A stretch of DNA of 64,000 nucleotides from Candidatus Poribacteria bacterium (GTDB taxonomy: Bacteria > Poribacteria > WGA-4E > WGA-3G), in NCBI GenBank assembly GCA_022827185.1, contig JAJDTM010000005.1, positions 1 through 64,000 of the forward strand. The letters run 5' to 3'. Positions 15,357 through 24,453 of the stretch are shown here, piece by piece. Numbering within the stretch: position 1 is the stretch's first letter; every line of letters begins with the position of its first letter. Made by a program: the position numbers and the translations under genes. The notes under the pieces are model-generated. The model searched no databases and had not been told where the DNA came from. It was given only the letters and a program-made list of their open reading frames with translations.

Positions 15357-18269
15357 TTATTTCTCTTCATTCTCTTCAAGCGAGATGTAAAACAGTCCGC
15401 GCTCTTTCGCGCGAGTGATCATATCGGTAGCACTATAGAGTCTATCGTTAGCGATGACGAGATCACTGATTGCATTTGGCACTTCTGAAGAAATCTGTTC
15501 CCACTGCGTCCGCGCATTCAAACGATACCCTCCAGCATCGCCAGCCCCATAAACCGTTGTGCCATCCACACCCAATTTGTCTATGACGACGCGTGTCCCT
15601 ATTTCATCCGTAAGTATGCGCCAGTTTACCCCGGTTTGCGAAGCCATGACCCCATTATCTGTTGCGACGTAAACCGATGCCCCTGCAAAGACGATATCTT
15701 TGAAGTGCGTGAAGCGGAGCGGCAGGGTTGATGTAACGTCTCTCCAACTCTCCCCGTCATCAAGCGATTGAAACAGCTGACCATTCCATTTGCCTGCGTA
15801 GACGGTTTCTCCGAAAACCGCTACTTTGAACACCTCGGAGGACCTGTATATCGGATGATCCTCTACCAATCCAGTGCTTGTCCATTCTGGATCACCGAGT
15901 TTCCATTTGAAAAGTTCTCCCAGATATTCTACATAAAAGGTATCACGACTCGCCACAGCCGTCTCAGTTCTCAGACGAGATACATGCCGACTCTCTCGCT
16001 CTTTTGACTCATATTTTTCATCGCTAAGTTTTTCGCGATCCAAAATTGGGACACCTTGAAGCGGAATGAACCTACCGCCATCAGTAGATAAACGGAAAAT
16101 TCTCACATTGTCTCCTGAACATGAAAGCGAATAAAGCACGTTGCCAACAACGATCAGTTTTGCATCAGCCCTCACACTGGTCCTGGAATTATTGGATCCA
16201 TCTTTCTGCCCATCCGTCGGAATTTTTTTCCAGGACCCGCCCGCATCCGTTGATTGATAAATGTCATAGCCAGTATGGGTATATAATCTATTGTCAAACG
16301 CGACCAAATCGGTTATAAGTGTTCCCATTATCCCGTTCATAAATAGGTGCCATGACTCACCACCGTCAGTCGTGCGATGAATGCTGAATACATCGGTTTT
16401 GTAACACGTTTTCTCGTTTACTATCACAGATGGCAGGCGGATATCGCGCAAAAAACCCCAGTCATCTTTGAGTTTCGTCCAAGTCTGTCCACCGTCTGTT
16501 GAACGAGATTGCGTGAGACTCAATGCCAAGAGCGTTTTATCAGCGGCTAAAACCGTTATACCCGCCAGTACACCGCTGGGCAGATCTTGATTTTCACGCC
16601 ATATTTCAGTCCACGACGCGCCCAAGTCAGCCGAATGGAAAATTTTAACAAAATCTGACCTATTATTCCACATTACCTCTTTTATTTTCTCTGGCGTTAA
16701 TCTCACCAAAAACTCGTGCCCTATTCCAGCATAGAGATTATTCCCTGAGACTGTCAAGGAACAGACGGCACCGGATGTATCCAATGGCAATTTTTCCCAG
16801 ATGCCTGAAGTGAAACGATAAAGACCGTTCCCTGTACCCGCAAAAACTGTTTTTCCAACAGCAGCCACTACGGAAATCTTTTCGGAAACTGTCAGTCCGT
16901 CGTTAAGAGGGTGCCATAGTGCACCACCGTCTGTGGATCGAAAAATCCCTTTATCTCTAAGCGCGAGATACATCGTAATAGGCATTTGTGAACTGGAAGC
17001 TTTTTCGGCATCTGTGATGACGAATCCAACAGCATCCCCTTTGGGTCGGGGACCCAGTGTCCTCCACATCTCACCTCTGTTATCAGAAGCAAATACCTCG
17101 TCAGTCGAAACAATATAAAGCCTACCGCTATGTGCTGCCATCGGCATCAAAAATTCGCCAATTGGGACACTGGCGTTGACGCGCATCCACGCGGTTGCAT
17201 CTGCCGTTAATCTGTATATTCCTGTTTGTGTAACGGCATAGACCGTTCCTTCAGGTGTAGCAAAGATATCGCGGACAGGTCCCGCTGGCGGTCCGTTTCC
17301 TTGTGCCCATTGTGCAGTAGAAAACTTGGCAGCATTTTCCGATGTAACAGATGTTGAGGTAACATTAGAGACTTGGGTGCCAGGACGGCTGGTTTTACCG
17401 AGAGTGGTATCCCGTCCGACCCTATTTCGCACAGTGGGTTTCGTTGCTATATCAAGGATGATGGGTGCATCGACGATTTCAATCGTCGGTTCAGATCGCG
17501 CCTCGAAACTATACGGCTTCTGGAAACGGGTGAGGTATTGTTCACTTGCGCCGAGTAGCAAGGCGATCAAAACGGCAGCCGCTCCCACAGCCATCCATGG
17601 GAGGAACGGTTTAGAAGTCGGCGTCAGTGTGGGGGTCATATCAGTGATTTGTCGCATGACGTTCTGGCTTAAACTTGCCGGTATTTGCACGCCGCCGAGC
17701 ACTTCCTGGATCATCAGTTCCTCGTCCTCTTGCAAACGCTTCCGGCCGCGACGAAGTCTACTTTTAATTGTACCTACTGACACGCCTAAGAATTTCCCAA
17801 TCTCTCTGGTCGTCATTTCGCCGAGATAATAAAGTGTAACCACCGTTCGTTCACTTTCTGGGAGTTTTGCGAGCAGCTTTTTGACAAGTTCACGGCGACG
17901 CTTAGTGCGTTCTACTTCGCGCTGCTTTGATACGTGATGTATATAAGAGGCTCTCTCGATTTCTTCCACAGGTGTATCCTCCAGCGATTGCGTTGTGAGT
18001 CTTCTCTTCCGACTCCAATCAATGCAAAGCCGATCTGCGATGACATACAGCCATCCGGCAAACTGATTGTGATTCTTGAGCGTTGAGAGTTTTTTATATG
18101 CTTGAAGGAAAGTGTCTTGGGTAATATCTTCAGCAGTGTGAAAATCCTCGATCTTTCGCCATACGAGCGCGTGCACGCTTTTCTGGTATCTTTGGAGTAA
18201 GATACCAAATGCTGTATCGTCACCCGATAAGGTTCTCTGAATCAGTTGAACATCGTCTTCTCTCTCCAC
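15357..18269 (-). CDS. ECF sigma factor fused via membrane helix to Asp-box beta-propeller
   Basis: 970 residues with a GTG start and an AGGAGG site. Residues 1-90 are sigma region 2 (EDITQDTFLQAYKKL, GWLYVIADRLCIDWSRK) and 130-182 are region 4 with its helix-turn-helix (MTTREIGKFLGVSVGTIKSR). A linker (GGVQIPASLSQNVMRQITD) leads to one transmembrane helix at about 225-242, then the conserved RFQKPYSFEARSE segment and, from about 315, a long propeller with many Asp-boxes (STDGGALW, STDGGQTW, TTDGGESW, SLDDGESW). The sigma part should be cytoplasmic and the propeller outside the membrane: a one-protein sensor. It heads an operon of secreted propeller and LamG genes and has its own ECF-type promoter at 18413-18444. 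Confidence 0.88.
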   Translation of the reverse strand: MEREDDVQLIQRTLSGDDTAFGILLQRYQKSVHALVWRKIEDFHTAEDITQDTFLQAYKKLSTLKNHNQFAGWLYVIADRLCIDWSRKRRLTTQSLEDTPVEEIERASYIHHVSKQREVERTKRRRELVKKLLAKLPESERTVVTLYYLGEMTTREIGKFLGVSVGTIKSRLRRGRKRLQEDEELMIQEVLGGVQIPASLSQNVMRQITDMTPTLTPTSKPFLPWMAVGAAAVLIALLLGASEQYLTRFQKPYSFEARSEPTIEIVDAPIILDIATKPTVRNRVGRDTTLGKTSRPGTQVSNVTSTSVTSENAAKFSTAQWAQGNGPPAGPVRDIFATPEGTVYAVTQTGIYRLTADATAWMRVNASVPIGEFLMPMAAHSGRLYIVSTDEVFASDNRGEMWRTLGPRPKGDAVGFVITDAEKASSSQMPITMYLALRDKGIFRSTDGGALWHPLNDGLTVSEKISVVAAVGKTVFAGTGNGLYRFTSGIWEKLPLDTSGAVCSLTVSGNNLYAGIGHEFLVRLTPEKIKEVMWNNRSDFVKIFHSADLGASWTEIWRENQDLPSGVLAGITVLAADKTLLALSLTQSRSTDGGQTWTKLKDDWGFLRDIRLPSVIVNEKTCYKTDVFSIHRTTDGGESWHLFMNGIMGTLITDLVAFDNRLYTHTGYDIYQSTDAGGSWKKIPTDGQKDGSNNSRTSVRADAKLIVVGNVLYSLSCSGDNVRIFRLSTDGGRFIPLQGVPILDREKLSDEKYESKERESRHVSRLRTETAVASRDTFYVEYLGELFKWKLGDPEWTSTGLVEDHPIYRSSEVFKVAVFGETVYAGKWNGQLFQSLDDGESWRDVTSTLPLRFTHFKDIVFAGASVYVATDNGVMASQTGVNWRILTDEIGTRVVIDKLGVDGTTVYGAGDAGGYRLNARTQWEQISSEVPNAISDLVIANDRLYSATDMITRAKERGLFYISLEENEEK

Positions 18270-18412
18270 GAGATTCCCTCCTGATGAAAAGATGGCGTTG
18301 CGTTCTATTTACTACGGTAAAACCTATAAATTACATCTTCAATGGACTTCTTTTTTTCTGATATCAAGTCTTGTAAAATTAAGCAATGCGATACGCTTTA
18401 TACCCTCTATTA

Positions 18413-18444
18413 TTAAAGACGAATTTTGAGGCTAAAAAGATGCA
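18413..18444 (-). promoter_or_regulatory. ECF-type promoter of the sigma/Asp-box propeller gene
   Basis: On the minus strand TGCATC (18444-18439), a 17-bp spacer TTTTT...AAAATT and CGTC (18421-18418), then TTTAATAA. It is shared with the other sigma genes and lies about 150 bp upstream of the start codon, which suggests autoregulation. Confidence 0.6.
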
Positions 18445-18846
18445 TCATGGGAAAAAAATCGAATTCCAATTAGGAGATACCGCTACAGAAAACCTCGAAT
18501 TTCGTCTGGACATCGTGTATAATTGGCGCAAATTTTATATATGAAAATAAATAATTGAAGAATGCTTTGGAAAATACAGCGGCGGAGAGGAGAAGATATG
18601 GGCAAAATCATACACTGTTTCAGTGAAGCGTCAGACGTTACCTATTTTGAACCGTGGTTGGCAACGCCTGAATTGGATCCTGTTGTGTGAGGTATATCAA
18701 AGGTCGGATGTATAAATATCTTTCACCACCGGATTGTCTACGCGGGACTTTCCGTGCTGACGCTCAGAATTGGCATTTCCGATCATCAGGAAACATATGA
18801 ACCTCTTTGTCAGATGAAGGACCGACTGACTCAGACGTGAACCGTT
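18445..18846. other. Intergenic region with a small ORF with strong ribosome binding site
   Basis: Plus-strand ORF 18598-18690 (30 codons, MGKIIHCFSEASDVTYF...) has an ideal AGGAG site five bases before its ATG and a TATAAT at 18518-18523. After its TGA the same frame stays open for 49 more codons, but these look noncoding. I do not recognise it; it may be the 5' remnant of a lost gene. Nothing else is visible in this stretch. Confidence 0.3.
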
Positions 18847-19752
18847 TCATTGCTTCAGTCGCCCCCATATGGTTGCGAGTTTTCCTTCCGCGTCAACTGC
18901 GAGTGTGCCATCGGTCATTGCCCCATTTTTCCCGAGCAGATGGTAGGCGTTGCCGGATGTATCCGAGAACTCCCGTGTTCCCCTCGGTTCATCAAAATGC
19001 CACAAAGCAATTGTTTTGGCATCATTCTTGAACTTTTTCTGCGGCGTGAAACTGTGTTTGGCGGTATTGTAACGCACAACCTTTGAGATACGGACCTCAT
19101 CAATATAGCCTGCAAAATAGCCCCAAGAATGCCGTTTGTGACCCGGAATTTTTGCGTCACACCCACCAAGTGTAAAATCCTGTGGATGCCCTCCGAATTT
19201 GGTGATCTTGTCTGCGTCGTGTGCAAGCGTTATTCCTTGCCCTCCACCTGAAACGCGCGCGAAATCATTAACAATGACTGCCGTCTTCTGTCCCTTTCCG
19301 CCCTGAAAGACAATGTGATTCCACTGATTCGCGGGAAACCTTATCGGGGCTTTCGACATCATAGCATGCCCTACGTCACGTGCAAGGTGCGCTGAACCTT
19401 GTAGCATGAAATCTTCCTTCGACAGATTTAGAAACACCTTTAGTCCCCCGAATTCCTCGTGATCATGGCTCACGACATCCATCATCACTTGTTGACTGAG
19501 AACCAGTGTGTGTATATCCTTGTTAGGCTGCGTAGTTGGATATACCCACGCTTCAAAGGTGAATGTATCTGTGCCTTCTGGTATGAGAAGACCGAAAGTC
19601 TCAAAATCCAAAATGGCGTGGTCGTCCACACCATCAAGGACTAAATAGTTCCCACCCGCGGGTGAAGGCGGTGGAAGTGCTTCAGCACGCATCAGCATGA
19701 AAACGAGCAGAAAAAGACAAGCAAAAATTGACAACTTTCGTAGATTTTTCAT
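18847..19752 (-). CDS. Secreted LamG-like protein with C-terminal TWG motif (duplicate)
   Basis: 301 residues, a close duplicate of 11408-12277, with the same signal peptide, the same GNYLVLDGVDDHAILDF start of the jelly roll, FTFEAWVYPT, GYIDEVRISKVVRYN and ALWHFDEPRGTREFSD. It ends GKLATIWGRLKQ. An insertion near residues 105-130 (LSKEDFMLQGSAHLARDVGH) distinguishes the two. It follows the sigma/Kelch gene (19864-21813) by 111 bp, so both sigma loci end in the same LamG gene, evidence that the loci arose by duplication. Confidence 0.85.
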   Translation of the reverse strand: MKNLRKLSIFACLFLLVFMLMRAEALPPPSPAGGNYLVLDGVDDHAILDFETFGLLIPEGTDTFTFEAWVYPTTQPNKDIHTLVLSQQVMMDVVSHDHEEFGGLKVFLNLSKEDFMLQGSAHLARDVGHAMMSKAPIRFPANQWNHIVFQGGKGQKTAVIVNDFARVSGGGQGITLAHDADKITKFGGHPQDFTLGGCDAKIPGHKRHSWGYFAGYIDEVRISKVVRYNTAKHSFTPQKKFKNDAKTIALWHFDEPRGTREFSDTSGNAYHLLGKNGAMTDGTLAVDAEGKLATIWGRLKQ

Positions 19753-19863
19753 CTTTGTAAGTCTCCTTGATTTTATAGTGGATTCTGTAATTACTTGAGG
19801 AGGGAAAATGCATAAGTTCTAAAAATTTTTAGTATAAAGTTTAAAATAAAACACATTGGAGGT

Positions 19864-21813
19864 TCAATGATTGCTGCTTTTAATCGTTTCCCACGTTTGC
19901 ACAAGTTTTCCCATTGGGTCGACGCTCCGAGAAACCTCGCCTGTGCCGTATACTTCAATCATTGTAAGTGGTCTAAAAACAGCACTATTGCCCCCAAAGA
20001 TATAGATCTTCTCGTTTATTACCTCAGCCCTATGTGCCCATTTGCCAATCGGCATATCTGGTTCTTGTGTCCAACGGTCAGTTTCAGGGTCGTAAACTTC
20101 AACTGTTGAGAGATACTTGAACCGATCATTGCCTCGAAAACCACCCCCTATTACGTAAATTTTTCCGTTGATTACACTTGCCGTGTGAAATGCTTTTGGG
20201 GTAGGCATCTCTGCTATTTCCTTCCAATGATTTGTTTCTGGATTGAAAACTTCAACACTGGAAAGAAAGGGACCTGGATGATTTGGAATCTGGGGCCATC
20301 CCACTCCACCCATCACATAAATCTTTCCATTCACAACACTCACTGACGCGCCACCACGAGCATGATTCATACTTTTTGCTTCTGTCCACGTATCAGTGGC
20401 TGGATCGTAGATGTCCACGCTATCTAAGCGCCCCTGTTTTCCGTTGGCTGCCACGCCGCCAATGATATAGATTTTTCCATCCACGATACAGGTACTGTTA
20501 CTACACCTCGGCACAGGCATGTCCGCTTTCCGGGTCCATGTATCGGTGACTGGATCATACATTTCTATAGTTGGGAGAAGTTTACCACTGTGCACCCAAC
20601 CGGCACCAACCTGATATTTCTTTCCCTTTCCTCCACCAATGGCATAGATTTTCCCATCCACAACCAAGGTAGACACGCCAGACCGGGCTGTCGGCATATC
20701 TGCCTTTCGTTCCCATGTATCGGTTTTCGGGTCGTACATTTCTACCGTTGCAATGGCTGTGTCACCAAACTTGTCAACCTCGCCGCCTATTGCGAATACT
20801 TTTCCGTCCACAACACACGTGCCAAAGAGAAATCGGGCTGTTGGCATGTCTGTTCTCGGCATCCACTGTTTGACAGCATTTTCCAGCGCGACAGATACTG
20901 AGGTTACATTAGAGACTTGGGCGCCGACACGGCTGGTTTTGCCGGGAGTGGTATCCCGTCCGACCCGATTTCGCAGAGCAGGTTTGGTTGCTATATCAAG
21001 GATGATAGGTGCATCAACGATTTCGATCCTCGGTTCAGATTGCGCCTCAAAACTATACGGCTTCTGGAAACGGGTGAGGTATCGATTGCTCGCGCCGAGG
21101 AGTAAGGCAACCAAAACCGCAGCCGTCCCTAAAGCCATCCATGGGAGGAACGGTTTGGAAGCCGGAGCCGGTGTAGGAGTCATGTCAGTGATTTGTTGCA
21201 TGACGTTCTGGCTTAAACTTGCCGGTATTTGTACGCCGCCGAGAACTTCTTGGATTAACGCCTCCTGTTGTTTTTGTAAACGCTTGCGCGCTCGCTGAAG
21301 CCGGCTTGTAATGGTGTGCACAGACACACCTAAAAACTTACTAATCTCTTTGGTCGTCATTTTACCGAGATAATAGAGCGTCACGACGGTGCGTTCGCTT
21401 TCCGGGAGTTTTGCGAGCAGCTTTTTGACGAGTTCATGGCGATGTTCAGTGTCTTCTGTTTCTCGCTGTTCTGTTACGTGATGTGCATAAGAGGCTCTCT
21501 CGATTTCTTCCACAGGTGTGTCCTCCAGTGATTGCATGACAGGTTTATTCTTTTCGAGCCATTTAAGGCAGAGCCGATTGGCAATGACATACATCCATCC
21601 TGAGAGTTGGTTCGGATTCCTTAGCTGCGAGAGGTTCTTGTATACTTGGAGGAAAGTGTCTTGGGTAATCTCTTGAGCAATGTGAAAATCACCAATTTTT
21701 CGCCACGCAAGTGCATGAATACTATCTTGATGTTTTTGAACTAAGATTTCAAACGCTGTATCGTCGCCTGACAAAATTCTATGAATAAGTTGAATATCGT
21801 CTTCTCTTTCCAT
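19864..21813 (-). CDS. ECF sigma factor fused via membrane helix to Kelch propeller, TWG C-terminus
   Basis: 649 residues. Region 2 (residues 1-90, EITQDTFLQVYKNL) and region 4 (MTTKEISKFLGVSVHTITSR) are intact. The GGVQIPASLSQNVMQQITD linker and transmembrane helix (PWMALGTAAVLVALLLGA, about 225-242) match the sigma at 15357-18269 almost residue for residue, as does RFQKPYSFEAQSE. From about 318 the protein is a six-blade Kelch propeller (VVDGKIYAIGGG, VEVYDPETDRWTQEPDMP) ending SVDPMGKLVQTWETIKSSNH. The propeller should face outward. The swap of Asp-box for Kelch on an otherwise identical sigma-membrane module is clear domain shuffling. Confidence 0.9.
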   Translation of the reverse strand: MEREDDIQLIHRILSGDDTAFEILVQKHQDSIHALAWRKIGDFHIAQEITQDTFLQVYKNLSQLRNPNQLSGWMYVIANRLCLKWLEKNKPVMQSLEDTPVEEIERASYAHHVTEQRETEDTEHRHELVKKLLAKLPESERTVVTLYYLGKMTTKEISKFLGVSVHTITSRLQRARKRLQKQQEALIQEVLGGVQIPASLSQNVMQQITDMTPTPAPASKPFLPWMALGTAAVLVALLLGASNRYLTRFQKPYSFEAQSEPRIEIVDAPIILDIATKPALRNRVGRDTTPGKTSRVGAQVSNVTSVSVALENAVKQWMPRTDMPTARFLFGTCVVDGKVFAIGGEVDKFGDTAIATVEMYDPKTDTWERKADMPTARSGVSTLVVDGKIYAIGGGKGKKYQVGAGWVHSGKLLPTIEMYDPVTDTWTRKADMPVPRCSNSTCIVDGKIYIIGGVAANGKQGRLDSVDIYDPATDTWTEAKSMNHARGGASVSVVNGKIYVMGGVGWPQIPNHPGPFLSSVEVFNPETNHWKEIAEMPTPKAFHTASVINGKIYVIGGGFRGNDRFKYLSTVEVYDPETDRWTQEPDMPIGKWAHRAEVINEKIYIFGGNSAVFRPLTMIEVYGTGEVSRSVDPMGKLVQTWETIKSSNH

Positions 21814-21970
21814 CAGGATACTCCATAATTATTAATGAATAGATTGAAGTGTAATTGTGTTCCACTGCTATGGCGATTTTCATCCACTGCTTTTCGGTTT
21901 CTTGAAAGACTATACCAAATGCTTCAATAAACCGAAACCGTCAAATTTAAAACACTGTGTTAGCCTTTAT

Positions 21971-22005
21971 AATTAAAGATACGCTTTTGGGGTCGAAAAC
22001 GTGCA
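21971..22005 (-). promoter_or_regulatory. ECF-type promoter of the sigma/Kelch gene
   Basis: On the minus strand TGCACG (22005-22000), a TTTT...CCCCAAAAG spacer, CGTATC (around 21983-21978) and TTTAATTA. The -10 block is less regular than in the other copies, but the flanks TTTTC...AAAA and TTTAAT are conserved. It lies about 165 bp from the ATG. Confidence 0.5.
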
Positions 22006-22079
22006 TAATGAAAAAAATAAGTGAGATAAGGGCAACATGTGTACGGACACTGACAATTAGGAGCCTTCCGTATTTCGCT

Positions 22080-23165
22080 TTAGAGACGATAGAATTCTCT
22101 TGCGTTTTCGGACAGAATTTTGCGTGTCAGCGATTGCGGTAACTGTGCGGGGAAAGCCTCGTCCGCGGCATCAAAGTGCCAGTGCGGGTAGTCGCTTGAG
22201 AACATTAACATATCCTCTGAATCAAGCTGCCCGACAATCTGAAGGAGTTCTGTCGCAGTGGGTGGTGCGTCAATCGGTTGGAGTGTCAAGCGGATATGTT
22301 CTCGAATATATGCCGATGGAGGTCGCTTTACCCAAGGTGTCAAATTTCGTAAACCGCGCCACTCTTTATCGAACCGCCACATCAGCGACGGCATCCATGT
22401 GACACCTGTTTCTATGAGCGCGACGCGTAAGTCGGGGAACTTGTCGAAAACCCCCTCGGATACGAGACTCAGCACCTGTGCCTGAAACACCTGCGACATA
22501 CCGACGTATTCTTCCAGATAGGTTGAGGGCCATCCTACGGACGTCGGTGGCAGCCCGGGCGCGCCGCCGTAATGGATACCGATTACGAGTTGATGACGCA
22601 CGGCTGCAGCATAGATCGGATGATAGCGTCTATTGCCGTAGGGTACTTGTGATCGGGCAGGCAGCATTACTTGTACAAATCCCGGATGTCTTCCTAAGCG
22701 TTCAATTTCTCGTGCTGCGAGTTCGGGGTTCTGGCTTGGCACAATCAATGAGGCACGTAAACGCGGTTCGGGATCAAGCCAATGCTCAATCTGCCAGTCG
22801 TTGACTGCCGAGGCGAGTGCCGCCGCTAAGTCTTCATTGTGGACGCTCTGTACCCGATACCCACAGGTGAGTATCCCGTATTCGACATTCCAGAAGTCAA
22901 GTGCGTGCTTGCGGAGTAGTGCTAAGTCTGATGCCGGACGGTCTTCTGACGGATGTGTAATTTCTGGACGTGTTGAGGTCGATACACCCTCTGGATAGTC
23001 GTTTGCATCGGGTCCGGGGAAACCGGATTCTTCGCAATAGTCGCACCAGTAATCGGGTAGGTATGGATAGAGCATTTGGTGTGAGGGTAACCGGTTGTGA
23101 AGGTCGCAGTCGATGATAGACGTACCTGCCTGAACGAAATTCGGTTTGTTGTTCTCTGTTCCCAT
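22080..23165 (-). CDS. Amidohydrolase family protein (Amidohydro_2-like)
   Basis: 361 residues, a paralog of 6383-7462. The N-terminal metal site is IIDCDLHN, internal histidines lie in IGIHYGGAPG and the C-terminal motif is MFSSDYPHWHFDAADEAFP. It has a GAGAGGA site before the ATG. Cytoplasmic TIM-barrel hydrolase or decarboxylase with unknown substrate. Both copies share the phrase AVNDWQIE(E/H)WL near residue 130, so they are likely to act on related compounds. Confidence 0.87.
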   Translation of the reverse strand: MGTENNKPNFVQAGTSIIDCDLHNRLPSHQMLYPYLPDYWCDYCEESGFPGPDANDYPEGVSTSTRPEITHPSEDRPASDLALLRKHALDFWNVEYGILTCGYRVQSVHNEDLAAALASAVNDWQIEHWLDPEPRLRASLIVPSQNPELAAREIERLGRHPGFVQVMLPARSQVPYGNRRYHPIYAAAVRHQLVIGIHYGGAPGLPPTSVGWPSTYLEEYVGMSQVFQAQVLSLVSEGVFDKFPDLRVALIETGVTWMPSLMWRFDKEWRGLRNLTPWVKRPPSAYIREHIRLTLQPIDAPPTATELLQIVGQLDSEDMLMFSSDYPHWHFDAADEAFPAQLPQSLTRKILSENAREFYRL

Positions 23166-23220
23166 ATATTCCTCTCGTGTTTATGATTAATAAGACTTAT
23201 GCAAATTTAGCAGCCGCTCT

Positions 23221-23287
23221 TAACCCCCTAAAGAATCAACGGTATGAATGCCTTATGGCATTCACCGCCCCTTATCAGGGGACTTTA
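23221..23287. repeat. Palindromic repeat with embedded TGAATGCC hairpin
   Basis: It begins AACCCCCTAAAG and ends CCCCTTATCAGGGGACTTT, the two halves of a unit that appears whole at 28226, 58916 and 58962. Between them is an insertion with hairpin TGAATGCC-ttat-GGCATTCA. The same mosaic, with the hairpin doubled, is at 52524-52625. Confidence 0.7.
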
Positions 23288-23293
23288 AATTTG

Positions 23294-24343
23294 TTATGCG
23301 CCACCACCGTATGTATGCCAGAAAAGTATCGGTTGGTCTTCATGCCTTCGTGCTTTTACGCAGTGGATGAGTCCTGCCAGTGTTTTTCCGGTATAGGTGT
23401 TTTCGAGTGCGATCCCTTCATGTTCAGCCATCATCTCGACCGCTTGGGTGCCTGCTTTTGTCGGGATGGCATATCCTTCACCAAAATCGCCGTGCCAGAG
23501 TTCAATGTCGCTTGTGTGAATATCCGGGACATCGGTCGCACCGATGAGATGAAGGGTCCGTCGCACCATCCGCGAGATTGCTAACGGGTTTGCCACCACT
23601 CGGTCAGCGACACGGATACCAACAACCTCGGTTTTCAGTCCGGCGAGCTGCACCCCTCCTATCAAGCCTGCCATTGTCCCGCATGTTCCTACTGGCACAA
23701 AGATAAATCGTGGTTCTGGGAGGATGCCTGCCTCAATCTGTGATTTCAGTTCTGAAACTGCTTTCACATAGCCGACAGAACCGAGCGGCGACGAACCCCC
23801 CGCTGGAATGAAATAGCGTTCCGCTCCGATGCCGAAAGCCGTTTTTATTTGTTCATACGCGTAACGGGCAAACATTGTCTCCATACGTTTAACCTCGTAG
23901 ACCTGAGCGGCGTGTTCACAGATTGTGCGATAGTTTGCTTCGGAATATTCGGTAGGCGGTTGTTTAAAGAGCAGACATTGGACTCGGAACCCAGATGCTT
24001 TGCCGTAGACTGCCGTTGCCCGAACGTGATTAGAGCCTGTTGGCCCGATTGTGAAGAGTGTTTTCTTTTTTTCGCCATCAGGGTGTGCTGCTGCGAACAT
24101 GTACTCCAGTTTTCGGACCTTATTACCTCCACCTAACGGACCGCTCAGATCATCTCGTTTTATCCAGAGCGATTTGAAACCGAGAGCATGCTCAAGATTA
24201 GATAGACGCTGTACTGGGGTTGGGAAGTTTCCGAGTGGAAGGAACGGAATGGAAGATTGGAAGGGTGGAAGATTGGAGGGGGGACTTTCCTTCCATTTTT
24301 CAGTCCGTTTATGCTTCCTGTCTTTTTCTTTCATCTTTTTCAT
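23294..24343 (-). CDS. PLP-dependent D-cysteine desulfhydrase / ACC deaminase family enzyme
   Basis: 349 residues of the tryptophan-synthase-beta fold. The PLP lysine is Lys75 in LGGGNKVRKLEY, GPTGSNHVRATA contacts the substrate carboxylate, and VPVGTCGTMAGL is the phosphate-binding glycine loop. It resembles 1-aminocyclopropane-1-carboxylate deaminase and D-cysteine desulfhydrase; these cannot be told apart here. The first 20 residues are lysine-rich and low in complexity, so the true start may be later. The coding DNA at 24240-24290 has GGAAGATTGGA repeats. Confidence 0.87.
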   Translation of the reverse strand: MKKMKEKDRKHKRTEKWKESPPSNLPPFQSSIPFLPLGNFPTPVQRLSNLEHALGFKSLWIKRDDLSGPLGGGNKVRKLEYMFAAAHPDGEKKKTLFTIGPTGSNHVRATAVYGKASGFRVQCLLFKQPPTEYSEANYRTICEHAAQVYEVKRMETMFARYAYEQIKTAFGIGAERYFIPAGGSSPLGSVGYVKAVSELKSQIEAGILPEPRFIFVPVGTCGTMAGLIGGVQLAGLKTEVVGIRVADRVVANPLAISRMVRRTLHLIGATDVPDIHTSDIELWHGDFGEGYAIPTKAGTQAVEMMAEHEGIALENTYTGKTLAGLIHCVKARRHEDQPILFWHTYGGGA

Positions 24344-24356
24344 CTTTTCATCTGTT

Positions 24357-24442
24357 TATAGTAAATACGTTACGGCACGACGGCGCGTGTCTACTACCTT
24401 ATAGTAAATACGTTACGACACGACGGCGCGTGCCTACTACCT
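24357..24442. repeat. 43-bp tandem direct repeat, two copies
   Basis: Two adjacent 43-bp units (24357-24399, 24400-24442) start TATAGTAAATACGTTACG and end GCCTACTACCT or GTCTACTACCT, differing at only two positions. They fill the gap upstream of the PLP enzyme gene. Function unknown; possibly a dispersed repeat family or protein-binding site. Confidence 0.8.
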
Positions 24443-24453
24443 TAACGCAAACG

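Noticed and set aside
18598..18690. Possible third selenoprotein (small ORF followed by TGA and 49 open codons)
   Set aside because: The sequence after the TGA does not look like protein, there is no convincing hairpin at the right distance, and no family is recognised.
24357..24442. CRISPR array
   Set aside because: Only two units, directly adjacent with no spacer, and no cas genes in the window.
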